From positions 186,001-250,000 of the forward strand of contig NC_083598.1 of NCBI RefSeq assembly GCF_020882245.1: a stretch of 64,000 bases of DNA, in the 5' to 3' direction. Positions 39,101 through 54,900 of the stretch are shown piece by piece (the stretch's first letter is position 1; every line of letters starts with the position of its first letter). Below the pieces are notes generated by a model that was not told the origin of the DNA, did not search any database, and saw only the letters and a program-made list of their open reading frames with translations. Made by a program: the position numbers and the translations under genes. The stretch is from Rhopalosiphum padi. Lineage: Eukaryota > Arthropoda > Insecta > Hemiptera > Aphididae.

Positions 39101-42100
39101 CATAATTTACATTTACACTATTGAAATATTAAAAACCATGAAGTTGACATGCGTATTCCTACTTGTTGAAAAGTGTAAAATTACATCATTATCTTTTTTT
39201 TTTTTTAATAGTTTAATAATGCAAACTAAACAATGCATACTAATATTTGCACGAATTAGTAGTATTTTGTATTATTTTGAATTCATAAATCCCGTCATGA
39301 TTTAAATTTATAATATTTATGGTATTTAATACTACTTAATACATAACCTGTACATAATAGGGTAAACCAATAATATTTTTAAATTTTACAATATTTTAAA
39401 TATTTAAATATTGACATATTATAGTTTTATTTTGTTAATTAATTATTTTCTATTTAGGTATAACCGTGTTTTTTTTTTAACTAGAAACAATTGTAGAATC
39501 TATAAAGTAATGATTTAAAATAAGCAAAAGTGATTAAAGAGTTAACATAGAAAAGACAAAAGACAAAATAATATAGGATAAAGTAACAAAGTTATAAACA
39601 GTAACAAGTTAAATAAGTTACGATTATTTACATCAATTCAGGCAGGGAGCTTGAGTGAAGAGGCCAACCATTGATCATTGATGGTACTTCATGCGGTATA
39701 ACCGTGTTAATATTGTTTTTATTTTTCATTAGGAATAAGTACTGGCATTAATTTATAATAAACTGTATATTATATACCTACTTATATAATTAATGATACT
39801 TGGTATAGATTTTTATAACACTAAGTCATTGTTTAATATCAAAATAAATATCAATCGTACAGCATTTTGAATTTTCGTCTGTTGATTGGTTTTCAACTGC
39901 GTAAAATTACGTAGACGATAGACTACGAGTATTATTATTAGGACCATTAATTTAAAATACAACTATCCGAAAATGTATGAATTATATGTGAAAATGTATT
40001 TACTCAAGATGTTAAAGAATCGAGTTCATAAAAAAAAAAGTTTTTACAATAATTAATTATTAATAAACGTAACAGTTGCTCGATCGTGTATCTTTTCTGC
40101 CTTTCCAATAACAGTGTAATAATAATATTATTGTTATAACATGTTATAGTGACTGTTGAGGTCAACACATGAGTAAGATTCACAAGTCACAACCACACCA
40201 CCACATCTGACATATTCTGATATTGTATATTATTCATCGTACATAAAAATAATTATTGTTTGCTAAGTGTTTATAGTTATGAGAGAAATTTAAAGAGTTG
40301 TACTAAGGAGTAAGGTTTACTGTGGTTATACTGATGTTTCACTATATTACATACATATTATTAATATTGTAAAGTGTTCATAAACAATAATATTGTTAAA
40401 ACGGTAGTAGTCACTGGTTAGTAGAGCTTAATAATCATAGACTCCTTGGAGTGATTGTTATAAAAGTATATGTAAGTAAAGACAAGTCATGACTGTAGTA
40501 GTATACTAGATTTCGTTTAACAGAATGAAACTAAAATATTTGTAGTCTTTAATCTTAGCTCTCTCTGTAAAAGTTGTTCCAATATTATTATTTTTAAATT
40601 TGATTTAGGTATTTAAAATATATTATATTATTTATATAACGATTTATTTTGAGTTTGTATAATCATCAATCACTTATACTAATTTTAACAGTTATTTTGT
40701 CTAAAACTATATTTTGTTTTTAAATATTAATTTCCTTCAAATATAATTCATTTTTATATTTGTTCAAAACAAAACGTCAAAATCCTTATATTAAATATAC
40801 TTGGTATTTGATTTGGTTAATTATTAATTATATTACTGATTATTTATAAATTAATCTTAATAATTATTTTGTTTGTAAAAATGACTTGTATATTATTTAG
40901 TATCTTGTTATTACTTTTGAGTTTTGATTTTTGAATAAGTGTTTTATTTTAAATACTATTTGCAATTTTATCAACAGTTATAATGATATTTTTGCCACAT
41001 TTTTACTTACATCGATTAAAGTAATAGTAGGTATATAAGATATTTCAACATTGTAGTAATAACCGATAATAAAATTATTTGAGTTGTGTCATATTATGAG
41101 TTTACAACTTTTGTAACCTATATATTTATATAAACTGTACAATTTTTATTGTCTCGTTGCAACAATATAATATATTTACTTTGTATAATAATAGTTTATT
41201 AAGCTATTATTGTTGTCATCATCATTATTATTATTTGAATTTGATATATTAGTGAATTATATTATATTATGAAAATTGTGTAAATCTAAAATACGGATAC
41301 ACTAATAAGATAGTGGAAATTAAACAATACTTCCTAGAAATATTAGCCTTCGATTTTTAAAAATTTAAGTTGCAAGTGTCTATAGTTTAAACTTTAAATT
41401 TCTAAAACAGGAGTCTCCAAACGGTGGTTCTAGGGCCACATTTGACTCACTAACTACAGCAATGAATAATCTAAAAGTGATTTATTCATATTATCTTGTC
41501 TATTTTTTTATCGAGAATTTTAATGAAGTATAAGATACATATCATACTTCTTCATTAAATATTAAATATAACTAGAATTCTGTTGATTTTTGGGAGGGAT
41601 TAAAAATACATTACCTGGTGCCTACTAAATTTAAATTACTTTTTACATGCAAAGTTTTCAGTATTTTATATAGTGCTTGATTAAAGTTCATTAAGTATTG
41701 TATTATAGGTAGTATAGTTGAACTTGGTTAACTCGAACTTCTTTAACTCAAAATCGTCAATACCTCGAACTTTTCCCCGGTCCCTAGAATTTCCTATTTA
41801 AACAATGCGAATAAATCTTGTTTAACTCGAATATTTTGGTGAATAACTCGAAGTTTTTAGTTTTATTAATATTATCAAAGATATAATTATATAATAAACT
41901 AGATTACTGACTCTGATACAGCGCCAGTATAATTGATTGAAGCTATTGCCCGCCATTTTAATCGAGACCTATGTTCGTTATCACTTATTACTCGTGCTTA
42001 TAATTTATAAGATATACAGAACAAGTGTAAGATAACTTAAGATAATTATGGTATCAAGATTAAATTAAATTTGGTTATTATCAACATTAAATAAATGTGA

Positions 42101-45100
42101 TAAGCATATATACCTTGTATTAGGCCTAACCTTATATTAGGTTAGGTCTATGGTAATAAGACTCATTGGCCTCTTTTTAAATGGCGGATGTTGACTTCAC
42201 GTCTTTTCACAGTTAGCAATCTTGTTTACAATATATATCTTTGAATATTATAAAATTGTAAATAGAACGATTCACTGCAAATACTGCGATCAACAGCAAA
42301 ATAAATAAAAATAAATACCTTTTTAAAAAAAATTTCTAACCTAATTTTTGTTTATATATACATTTTTTAATTTTTACATAATATATAAATAGTAAATATT
42401 TTTTATTATACATATAATACATAGGAATTATTGTAACCTATTTATTATTATAAAAAAATACGTATGGATTTGAAATTTTATTTGGATAACTCGAACTTTT
42501 TTTCGAGTTAACCAAGTTCGACTGTATGTATATTTGTGTTTATTGTCGATTATAAATTGTAATTTACTCGATTTTTTTTAATAACTTTTTTTTTAAATTT
42601 TTTTTATTAAAAGTAAATAACAAATGGCATAAAAATACATAATATACAACACTCGAGGGCCAAAGTAAATTATATCAGCTAATTATATTTACAATAATTC
42701 TGCGTTCAACATACGAATATTCAATGGATGTTCAGAAATTATAATTGGTTATGTTTCTTGTGTCAAAATTGCATCATTTGCTTACGTATTTTTTTTGCCA
42801 AACTTCCAAACAATGTATTGGCTTGGCGCATCACACATGTGACGAGAGTTTCAGTTTACATTTACCTATTTTTATTACATGACCTAAATTATTTTCAAAT
42901 AAAATTTAGTTTGGACAAGTTCATTCATAAAATGGTTCATCAATTTGTATTTAATGTTTCATTGTACTTTATAATTCACTTATTTATATAGTGTATGTGT
43001 ATGTGTGTGTTAACTATAAAATAAGCAGCAATAGCGAATTATTAGCTATCTACAATTATGGCTCTGCGTTTAATTTACGTAAACTCATTTTACTTTTAAA
43101 CATGGTATTTTTGTAATGTTATATAGTTTTATTTTCTTGTCTGTTTACTGTTGAAATTCCATTTGTTATTTTTTGTTAATTCGACATTTTTGTCTTTAAA
43201 TATTTCGATAGTTAACGCCTTATATAAGTAATACTATAGTAAGTTCTGAACATTTAATATACAACGGATTAATAAACCATGTAGGTATATTCAATTTTGT
43301 TAATCTTAATCAATCTGAGTTTATGTTTTGTCCAATGAATGCAATTAATATTGGTGGTAAAAAGATATATTTATCTGTATAAAATATTAAAATATTTAGG
43401 TTTATAGGCTGGTTCAAAAATAGCTTATAAATTCAAACGATAAAACTATTTTATTTTTAACATTAAACATCTCTTGACCATGATTCAACTTTTAAACCAT
43501 TTCAAAAAATAAAGAATTAATATTTAATATTTATCCATACATTATTGTATATATTATACTATATAAATTATTTGTATTTATTTTAAATTAAACGTAGGTA
43601 TAACCGGGGGCGGATTTAAGTATGTGGTGGCCGCTGGGCGGAATGCATTGAAGGGGCTCTTCCACATAAACAAAGAAATATATTTTTTTACTTATTCAAT
43701 AACATTTATTATCATATTTAGTAAATAGTAGTAGTAACAATTAAGTACTTATTTAATAATAAATAATTTTAAAAACAATCAAATTGAGTATAACTGGTAT
43801 AAGTAATATCATCATAATATTTTTCCTGTATCCTAATTTAAATATTATAAAATTGTGGTGGCCCCTGGGCTGCAGCCCACTCAGCCCTCCCCCAAATCCG
43901 GACTTGGGTATAACTATTGATTTTAGATATAAAAATATTTATCTATTATATTTATAATAATGTTTTTTAATTTGAAAAATAAAGAAAGTGACATTTTCAA
44001 AAATATTTATATTTATAAGGATATTAATATATCTTTCATAAGTTTAGAATGTTTGTTCAACTTATGTGATAGGCTAAAATTTTGAATAATGTTTTTTATA
44101 TAAATTAATCTATAAGTAATTTATTCAATACAATTTTGAACTAGTTGATATATTGCAGTCTATTTCAATTGCAATGATTCAAAAACTGTGGGTTTATATC
44201 AAATTCTTCAAGCATTCCGTTAAAGGTAATACTCATTATTTGATTATATCAAAAGTAGCTTATTATACATTTGACATTGTTGTATACCTAGTAATAAATT
44301 TATTATATGTTGTATGTTACTTCTATAGTTTGTAGGCCCTGTACAATAAAATCAGAAACAATAAATTAGTCTTACTTTAAATGTTTATAGTTGTTAAATT
44401 GGCAGTTTACCAATTGCGCTCAAAATAATTTTTCATATACCAATATACTCTCTAAACATTTTAGGGTCGATAAACCAATTGCAATTTATACATTTAAGGA
44501 TCGTTAGACTAATATTATACTCAATACATTTTACAATACCTAAAGAAAACTTATAAGTTATCTATAATTATATAATAAATGAATACACTAGCCGATTTTT
44601 TTTGCGAGAATTAGTACATAATATAATATAATATAAATAAAATAATTTTTTCTTTACATTTAACAAGTTATTTTTTGATCGTCAGTTGAAAATTAAAGTT
44701 ATATCAGTTACATTATAATTCACATTTAAACTGTCTTACAATAATAATAACACTCTCTGATTTTTCCTATAATATACAGTATATTGTGTACAACGAAACA
44801 ATTAGGTTGATAAATATCCGGCGATAACGAAAGCTTATTTTCGTTTATCACTCAAAACTCATCTTGTGTGATAAAATATAAATCATAAAATTCACGATAC
44901 TGTTATAAAATTATATTTTAACCAGTCCCCTTAGCTAGTAATCAATTGATCAATAAATAAGTTTTTAATTTTCAAGCATTTTAGGGTATAGATTATTTAT
45001 GTTGATGTTGATGAAATTAGATCGAACAACAATATTTTCATAACTGAAAGTAAGAAAAATTTGAATACAAGCGCAATTGATTAGCTGATCTAAAATATTA

Positions 45101-48100
45101 GCAGCGCAATTGGTCCGTGGCCCGATAAATTGTATACCTATAGTGTGACTAAGTTAAGAATAATGCCAGTTAATATGGGACAAACCTTAGTATTATTATG
45201 GCAAACTAGTCATCGTCTTGGTCATTTTGGTCGCACTACCTACATTTTAAAGAAACTTGAAAATTAATTTAATGGATCAAACATTTCTTTGATGACTTTT
45301 AAATGATAAAAAAATGTATTCTCTAAGTAATTTATTGGTAGTATTGACATTGATAGGATTTATTTCTTTGAATCGTTTGTCATTGAATGAGTCAATAAAT
45401 CAGGTATTAAAATCAAATCAATAGGGACAATAATTATTCTTTAATTTACTGAAAGTTAAATTAAAATAATTAAGGGCAAAAATAGTATTCCAAAGTAGAT
45501 TATACATTTTGTAAAATATTTAAAATAATAGATTATTCTTAAATTATTTTTAAATTTCTTAAATTAAAATTTTTACATAATTCCACGTAGGTATAAACGT
45601 ATACCAACTATTCATTTGTTCACATATTACGTTTTAGATAAATTGTTTTTTTATCAATTTTTCATAAACAAATCATAGAACAGTATAAAACGTAATTATG
45701 GTAATGATTTAAAATCGTGAATAACAAAGTAGTCAATTCTTACAACAATAAAAAGTATATTTAAAAAAAAATAATGATAATTATTCATTTATATAAAAAT
45801 TACAAATTAAAAAGTGACTTAACACATAATTCACAATTCACATGATTTATGTCTTACTATATTGACTTAACTCGAATGACCACCAATTTAGAAAGGAAAA
45901 ATAAAACGCAAATACCTATCTAATAATTTATTTTTAATATTTATAATACAATAAAATTGTATAAATATTTATTTAAAGTATAACTATATAATAAAATAAC
46001 AATGATAATAATAATAATTATTATAATATAGGTACCTGCTTCGAATTGTATTAATCAAACTGTAAAATAATACAAGAAAAACAAAAAAAAACATACATAT
46101 TAAAAAAATATAAAAGATTGAATTTGTAATTTTGTTATTATAATAATCAATTCTCTGAATTTTTTCCTCTTTTTTTATAGTAAAAATATTAATACTTGTT
46201 AAAATATGAAACAGAAAAATATTAACAAAACATTTTTAAACTTATAATAATAAAATATGTACCTTATATTACACACATATAATGATTCAAGCTTTCACAC
46301 ATATAATGATTCAAGCTTTGATTTTTTTTCCTTATAATATCTATATAAATTATTTAAATTACAAAAACAATACATAATAATCAAGTTTCTAATTTTCATC
46401 CATAAAAAATAAAAAAAAAATTCGTTCATTAGAATAAACAGTTTGTATTGCCTATATAATATTATTACCTAAATGTATTACTTTTGATAAAATTATTGGA
46501 AATAAAAAGGTGTTTAAATAATAAATACAAAAATATTATAGCTTTATGTCTTATGAACAAGATAAACAAAGTTTTTAGTATAGGTACCATTAGTCATAGT
46601 AGTTAGTTGTACTATCATATTTATCATAATTGGCTGTAGTTCTACTATTATCTGGTGAATATTCTATAGAATTAATTCATTTTTGAACGTCATAATTTGA
46701 GGCAGAGACTATATCATTAAAAAAAAAAAAAATAATAAATAAGATTAAATCTTAAGTAGATAACATAACTATTCAAAATCTTCAGTGTTAGTCTTATCTA
46801 TGCAGTCTACTAAAGTAAGTAGGTAGTTGTTAAAATGTTTATATGGTATAATCGCAGCATGTATAAATTAAGTTCAATTAAAAAAATAAATTAAGTTAGG
46901 TAGGTAGTTTGTATATAGTATATCTATATACCTGGTAGAATATATTGTATTCATTAATACATTATTACTACTAAACCACATACTTAAAAGATATTCTAAT
47001 AAATTTCTATTGGACATAATAATATGTACCTACCTGGTAGGTATACATCACGATCACGGTTATCTATGTAGATAACCGTAGTATACATATTATTAACTCT
47101 ATTTAGTGGCATAATAATATTGCCATTGTGATTATGACTGTCTTAGTGTCATTTGAATAAGACATTTCATCACGTGTATCAGGATTTGAAAAATATACAA
47201 ATTTCCATAAGTTCAGTTATATATAAGGCGTAACAAGACTATTTGACAAACTTCCATTACAAATGTTACTATATTTGTTAAATAGTCCTGTTACACCTTG
47301 TATAATGTGTAAAACTGTAAACTATACATTTTGAAAGTATAACTTATTTGTGAGTTCTTCGGTCATTTTTAATAATTTTCTTGCCCGAGACGCCATGGTT
47401 GTATTAAGTAGGAAACTAGGGAAGTACTATAATATTATATTTTATATTGTTTACTTAATGTTTACTAATATAAATTATTATATTATCAATTAAATTATGA
47501 CATTATTTTGTTACTAAAACGTATACCCTACGGTATACGATAACCTACTTATCACATTCCTTTTGTAGAAATTTGAACAATTCAATAATTGTGTTTAAAA
47601 GGTTATGTTGACTTAATTAAATATATTCAAAACGGGTGAAGTCCTCTTAAAGTCATTGTATTTAACATAACCTATAATTCACGGCTATACATGACTTACA
47701 TTAAACCACACATTGAAATAACACGTTCTATATTAAAGAATGACTTATCTTATTTTGCACATATTGTGTAAATTTTTTTCCTACTTTTTTGATGTCAATA
47801 ACTTATTTTCACATTTTTTGACATAACATCTTTTTCACGCATACCCATGAATTTAAAAATAATATCTTACACTAAAAGTGTTGTATAAATTGAATATTGA
47901 ATATAGCGTTGATTTATTGTTTCATATATTTTAAGTATTTGAATAATTAAATGCATGTATATATAGGTGTAAAATAACGAATATGCCAGTATTTAGATGA
48001 AATTGTAATTTATATTATAATATTCAATGTTATAATATTTTTCTAGTTAGGTACAAAACATTATTAATATCTACACAAAACACAACACAATGTGACAGCA

Positions 48101-48865
48101 ATATAGTGTTCATATGGTTTTCAAAATTTAATTGATTATAAACTGTGAAATCAAAAATATAACTTTAAAAGCTCATAGTCCGTAGGTACAATTGTACCTA
48201 GGTTCCTAAAAATGTTAAATAAATTAATAAAATGTGTATACATTATTAAAATCACTGCAGAGCAATTTATTAACTATCCTTAGCAATAAATAAAAATGAT
48301 AAAAATTTGGCTATAGCACAATTTTATTCCATTTTGTTTAAATTATCATAAATGGCCTACATTTATCACATTTAAAATATTCTTGAAAATAATGTTCATT
48401 AAGTCTGAAATAACATTTAAATATGTCCTAGAAAATTATAAATATATGTGTAGGTACATTTAATATGTTAAACGAAGAATTATTGTTTGAAGGTCCTTAA
48501 ACAATAAGAAAAATCAACAATATATAGTTAAAATAAATTTAATAATTGAGTAGCGTTGTTTTTGAACGTATTCAAAATTTAAATTATGCATACTTTATAT
48601 TATTCAGAATAGAAAATACAGTATATTTTTATGATTAAAATACATTACATATTTACAAACCGGTTAACGTAGTATTACTATAGTATTACACTTATTTTCT
48701 GCTTATTTTTTTTTATTATTATCGTCTATTATTAATAGATATACTGCTAATACAATACTTTTTTTTTCAATACAAAATTTTATTTTATTTTGTTTTAGAT
48801 TCTAAAAATCGATGCACGTATGAGATTTTACAATGATGTGTGCGTGTGCGTGTGCGTGCGCGCGC

Positions 48866-48936
<71 letters not shown>

Positions 48937-51900
48937 GTGTGAGTGTTTTTGTGTGTTTATAGAATAAGTAGTTGATAGAATGCTTTAATTTTTAAAAGTG
49001 GGTGTGATTTGTAGTATTAAATTGGATTTAGCTGATACTTTGAGAAGTCAAAATAGAGAAATACTTTTTTTATATAATCGAGAATATTATTCATGGGAAA
49101 CTTAAAACTTCTAAGTATATTCTATTATATTATTATTAATTTTACTATACCCAATCATAATTTTGATTTATTTTAAGATATTATCTATTTATTTATATGA
49201 TCCTATTTTACTCTTTTATAGTATTTACAGAAATATTTTATAACAACCATAAAAATATATAATCATTTTAAATCTTTAATATTTATAAATATATTTAAGA
49301 TACAATTAGTAATTACCATAAAATACATAATATTATTAATGAGTTTATTTTCATTTTTAATAACCTAACTTACTAATGAATAATGATACAATATTAAATT
49401 TAATTTCGTATTTTAAATCATTTCTTAAAATATTATTTTAAGTATAGAATTAAAATGTTAATGTGTTATCCTTTATTATTACATGGCATTTCCGTGACAT
49501 TTTAAATTGCATAAAATATTAAAATGCTAGATGATTTACAGTTACATCGATTGGTGTCACATTTCGACTTACATGAACACCTTTTGTATCCTTGACCACC
49601 ACCGTCTGATATTTTAATTTTTAATTGACTATGAAAATCGTTACAAAAATCTTAAATTGTACTTTACAAAAATTGATCAGCCCTCCCCGAAAAAAAATCC
49701 TGGCTACGCCACTGACTCGGTTATAAGTCAAGATAAGATATTATACTCTGGCAGTCCGACACTTTATTATTGTATAGAATACTAACAAGAACTCTATAGT
49801 ATATTATTAATATATAACTTTTAACATTATCCAATATTGATTGGTTAAGGTTAACATTATCCGGATAATATTAATATTTTATGCTTATTATAACGAAAAA
49901 TTAAACATTAGCTAAAACGGATGGCTAATGTTGATATTATCCAAATGTTAACATTACCCTAACATATGTACATATATATATATACATATAATATATCAGA
50001 TGTATAGTAGTCGGTTCAATGACCAAAATGGAGCCAGTGACTTTTTTCACCAACTGTATGAGAAAAATATCAGTAAATCATGGTATGAGATTTGATCAGG
50101 TCGCACTGTTTATCATGTATGGTGGTTGGAAGAGCCGGGTCACTTTAAAGAGCTTGTCAGGAAGTACTCGGTATTTATACCATCGCGGGTCGTTTCAGAT
50201 ATTTTGGTTGTAATATGAACATAATATTTCACTTTTTCACTTGAGAAATTCGGGTACCTCAATTAAAAAAACAAGGTGAATCAAGGTAATAGCTTAATAG
50301 GGATATGGAAAGGTAATATAATTCGATGGGACGTTAATATGATAACTTTTAACTTTTAGTTTTTATTACTATGAAGATGAGAAAAAGTTTAAAAATACAA
50401 TAAACCAAAAACTAAAAAATTCTTTAATCAAAACATAATATATTTTTATATTTACAAATTGATTAAAAACTTATACACGATAATTTTTCTATTTAGTTAA
50501 ATTTTTTAATTTTAGTTTTATAATAATTGAGAAAATATTCCAAAGGTATAACACCTAATTGAAATCACAAACTAATCAACTTTATAAAGTTGAATATATG
50601 ATATATCAATGTTATAGCAAATTATACTTAAAACCTGTCTATAAAGTTATAAAATAATAATGTTAAACTTGTTTTACCTGTTTTGAACTATTATTTTCTT
50701 TGACAAAGGTATAAAAAGTTAAACTAAAAAAAACTAAAACTGTGTTTTAGATTATTTTTAGTACTTATAAACTATAATATGAAGTTCTTTTAGACACATT
50801 ATAGTCGTATACTCAAAGATGATATTTATGGGAATTCATTTTTACAGTATTTATAACATAATAAACAAATACTTAGTTATATCATGTATGGCTAAATAAA
50901 AAAAGTAGATTTTAGTAAAATGAATCGAAATTCTTTATAATTTCGATTGTTTTGTAATTAATAATTATATTTTATTTTTTATTTTTTTATTTATTTATTC
51001 AGCCAAGTCAATTACAGTTACATAGCTGCAATACATAGTTACATAATTACATTAATATTAGCTAATACGTTTACCAACTAAGCTCTTATCTGGTATACTG
51101 CAGAGTCGTGGATATCATAATTCGTTTATAGTAAAATACTTATATACAATTACACTATAAAGTAGTACTTAGTTAATTAAATATAAATATAACAAAGTAA
51201 ATAGATATTCTAGTACAAGATTAAAATCAGCGTTAGATATTATATATTATATAATAATATAATGATATATTCCTGATACATTCATTGGGTTTGTTAAACA
51301 TATTGACTTTTTATAATTTTATCAATACACACATTCTCATCGAGATCATTAATTATTTTAATGATTGACTTTTTTATTTGATTTTTATTAATTATATCAT
51401 TGGAATTATTAGATTTACTTTCACATAAACTTATTATTAGATTCTTTACTTTATTATTTAACTTGTTGAAAATAGTTTTCCCCTTGTAATCGGTAAAGTT
51501 CTTAAAACTATAGTTATTAATGTATATATGCTGGTGTAATGTATTTTTCTGTTCTTCTATCTATTATTTCTATAGCATTATTTATTACTAAATTTTAGTG
51601 TTTGGTTTTGCATGAATTTTATTAAATTTCTCTAATATATAATTTATAAACAGATAATATATTTGTATTGTTTAATAATTCCCCTAAAGAATATTTTAAT
51701 GGAAGAAAGTACGCTACTTTTACAGTCATCTTTTGGACAATATGCAATGAGTTATAATGTCTATGCCGTACAGTGACATGTATATTTGTCTTACAGTTAA
51801 TTTGTCAAGAAATCGAATTTTGTAGAACAAAACAGTTAAGCTCCTCATTTTATTTTTAATATTTTGTATAATGTGTTCTGAATATTTAAGATTAAAATTT

Positions 51901-54900
51901 ATTGTTACTCCTAAATATTTGAATGATCATTTGAATTGGTTTAGAACTGAAATTTGTCATACCAGTTTCGTATTTATGTATTATTAAGTTGTATCCAACA
52001 TGGTCACATGGAGTTGTGAACGAATTGTAACTATTGGCATGCAAACTGATTTATTTATGTTAAGTGATAATAGATTTTCCCCATCCAGTCATAGATATAC
52101 CGTAAATCAATTTCAACAGTTTGTTTCAATATTTTTCAGTTATCTTTGAAATTAACTAGTGCTATGTCATCAGTGAACATAAATATTTCCCTTATAAGGC
52201 AAGTATAGAGTTAATATATATATTAAAAATAGTATAGGACCTAATGCTGTGACTCCATAATCTTTGACTTAACAATAATTACTATAATGAGATCCAATAG
52301 TAGTTAGTTATCTGTTATTCAGATAACTACTAAACCATCTTAATGTATTGTCGTTAAAGTCTTATTATTTTAATTTGTTTAATAATAATTGTCTACTGAT
52401 TGAATCAAATGCTTTTTCCAAGTCCAAGAAAAATATTAGAATTTTATTTTTCAAATAACTGTTTTATATCGTACTTGAAACGATTAAGTAGTCGAGTAGA
52501 GAAACTCTATTAATGATTTAAAAATTGCTTTCCGTTCAAATTATTTAACACAGACGGATATATACTTAGATCTAAGACAATTAATTAGTTTATTAATATA
52601 TGTATATTGTATTTATATATATTATATTATTGTATGTATTTTTTATATGAGCGTTAAATACTTTTGGAAATAAATTAAAATAAATATTTTTTGAACGATG
52701 TCAATTATAGTTTGTGGTTCACACAAAAATTAAAAATTATATTTAATACATTTATATTTATATTTTTATAATATTTCTGATTTCATAGCTATTGGTAGGT
52801 AACTATAAGCATGTTAAATTAACAATTTCTAATAATTTTTATGTTGTTATTATAATAATAATAAGTTATAACATGATTTAAGATATAATTCATCAAACTG
52901 AATATCATATTAATCTTATTCGAAAAATCTTGTGAAACTCAAAATGTATAAGTTAAATTACCTATATCAAATCAATAATTATATGTTGAAAAAGTATTTT
53001 TATCCAAAATATATTCATTCTATTATATTTATAATATTATTTCAATAAAAATTATTAGTAGGGTTGCTTTTAAAAATAGAAAAAAAAGTAGGCATGTTGT
53101 ATACATCTCAATGTACCTTATTCCAGTTTGAGTACTGACAAATAATGATAATGTTTGTTTTCCTATAACTCTATAAGATCACATTAAAAATGTGTTATGA
53201 ATTATGATATAAAGTCATCTAGGTCATCTTAAATCGGTAATTCAATGTTTCAAATGTATTTTAATTAAACAATAAAGTTTTAATTATCAACTATGAATTA
53301 ACATTCCAATTGAGTTTATACATATATAATTATTAATTAAATAATATGTGCATGCACAATAATACCTATGCACATGGATATTATGCACGGTACAATATCG
53401 GAAAAATAAAATGGTCCAAATTCCAGATAATAGGCTGAAAATAATCGTCAGCTTATCATCTAACACTGTCTATGGTGCAAAAAATTTTTATCAGTAATTA
53501 TAGATATAATTTTAAAAGAACGTTATACCCACGTGTTGTCTTTGACTTAGTTTTACATACATACAATATAGTAAATTTTCGTTTAGCAGAATTCATTTTG
53601 TGATGTTAGCTTTAATATTAGAGTAAATTTACACCTATTACCAAATTAAAAGTAAGAATATTATTTAGGAAATCTCATGCTTTTATTGATATTATCATTT
53701 TAAAGTGAATTATAGCTAGGTATATAGCTATCTTAAATATTACAACTTTAAAATGTTCATAACTCACTTTACAATGATAATATGTATCAATAAAATCATA
53801 TGACATTTCCTAGATAATATCCTTACCTTTAAATATGATAATAGGTAGCTAGATAAATTTACTCTAATATTAAATCTAACATCACAAAATATGTTCTGCT
53901 GAATGTAAATTTGCAATGATGTACGTATTAGTTAGACAGAAACAAAAAATACGGGTATAACGTCCTCTTAAAGACAGATGCATATAACTATATATTTTAT
54001 TGTACTAGGTAACGAAACGAATGCGTTTGTCATTTTTTAATGTATAAAACAAAAAAGTCAAACCTCCAATTTTTGATTTAAATTATAAAACGTGCAAAAA
54101 TTTCATAAGCGCACCCGTTTTTTAATATTAATTCACACAATATAATTTATATATTAACCACGGGTACAACCATCGTGATGACAATTGAGTAGAGCGCGAA
54201 ATGACGTTATCCTAAGAGACATACCTTGCGTCACACATTATGACATTTTATTGGTGATAGGATTACAAATGTGGAAAAAATATGTAAATAAATAATATTA
54301 TTATTATTATTTCAGTACTTTTGGTTTACGGTCCATTTTTGCTTGTGTATTGTTTAAAAATAATATTAATAATAGTGTTATAAACAATTAATGTATTATA
54401 ATATATCTCACAGCAATGAATATGTAATATACCTACACACAGTACTGTCTAATATACCTACTAGTTACTGTGCTACTATTATTCATTTATACGTGTGTCG
54501 AATTCCTGTGATTTGTTTTCGCCGTCTATTGGAAAATGCGTCATAAACACATAATTCATATTATTTTACTTCGGATTTCGCCATTTCGGCGACGGCAGCG
54601 ATCTGCAGTCTTCTCCGGTGCGTAAACATGAAATAATATGTAACGATAAGTATAAAAAAAAGATGTAATTCCTCTTCTTCCTTCTCAGTTCTCAACAAAT
54701 CATCATCATATCATCTCACCGTTTATAATAATGTATAATATAATAACTAGTAACTATGCGTGTGTATAATATATATACAGTTTCACATGAGTATAGTTAC
54801 CACTGCACAGTCTTTTTTCTCGTTCTTTGGAACAATGGGGACCGTGTCCAAACGAGGCGTGTGCGCCGCCGCCACTGCGTTCAAGGCCAGTGTTATATAC

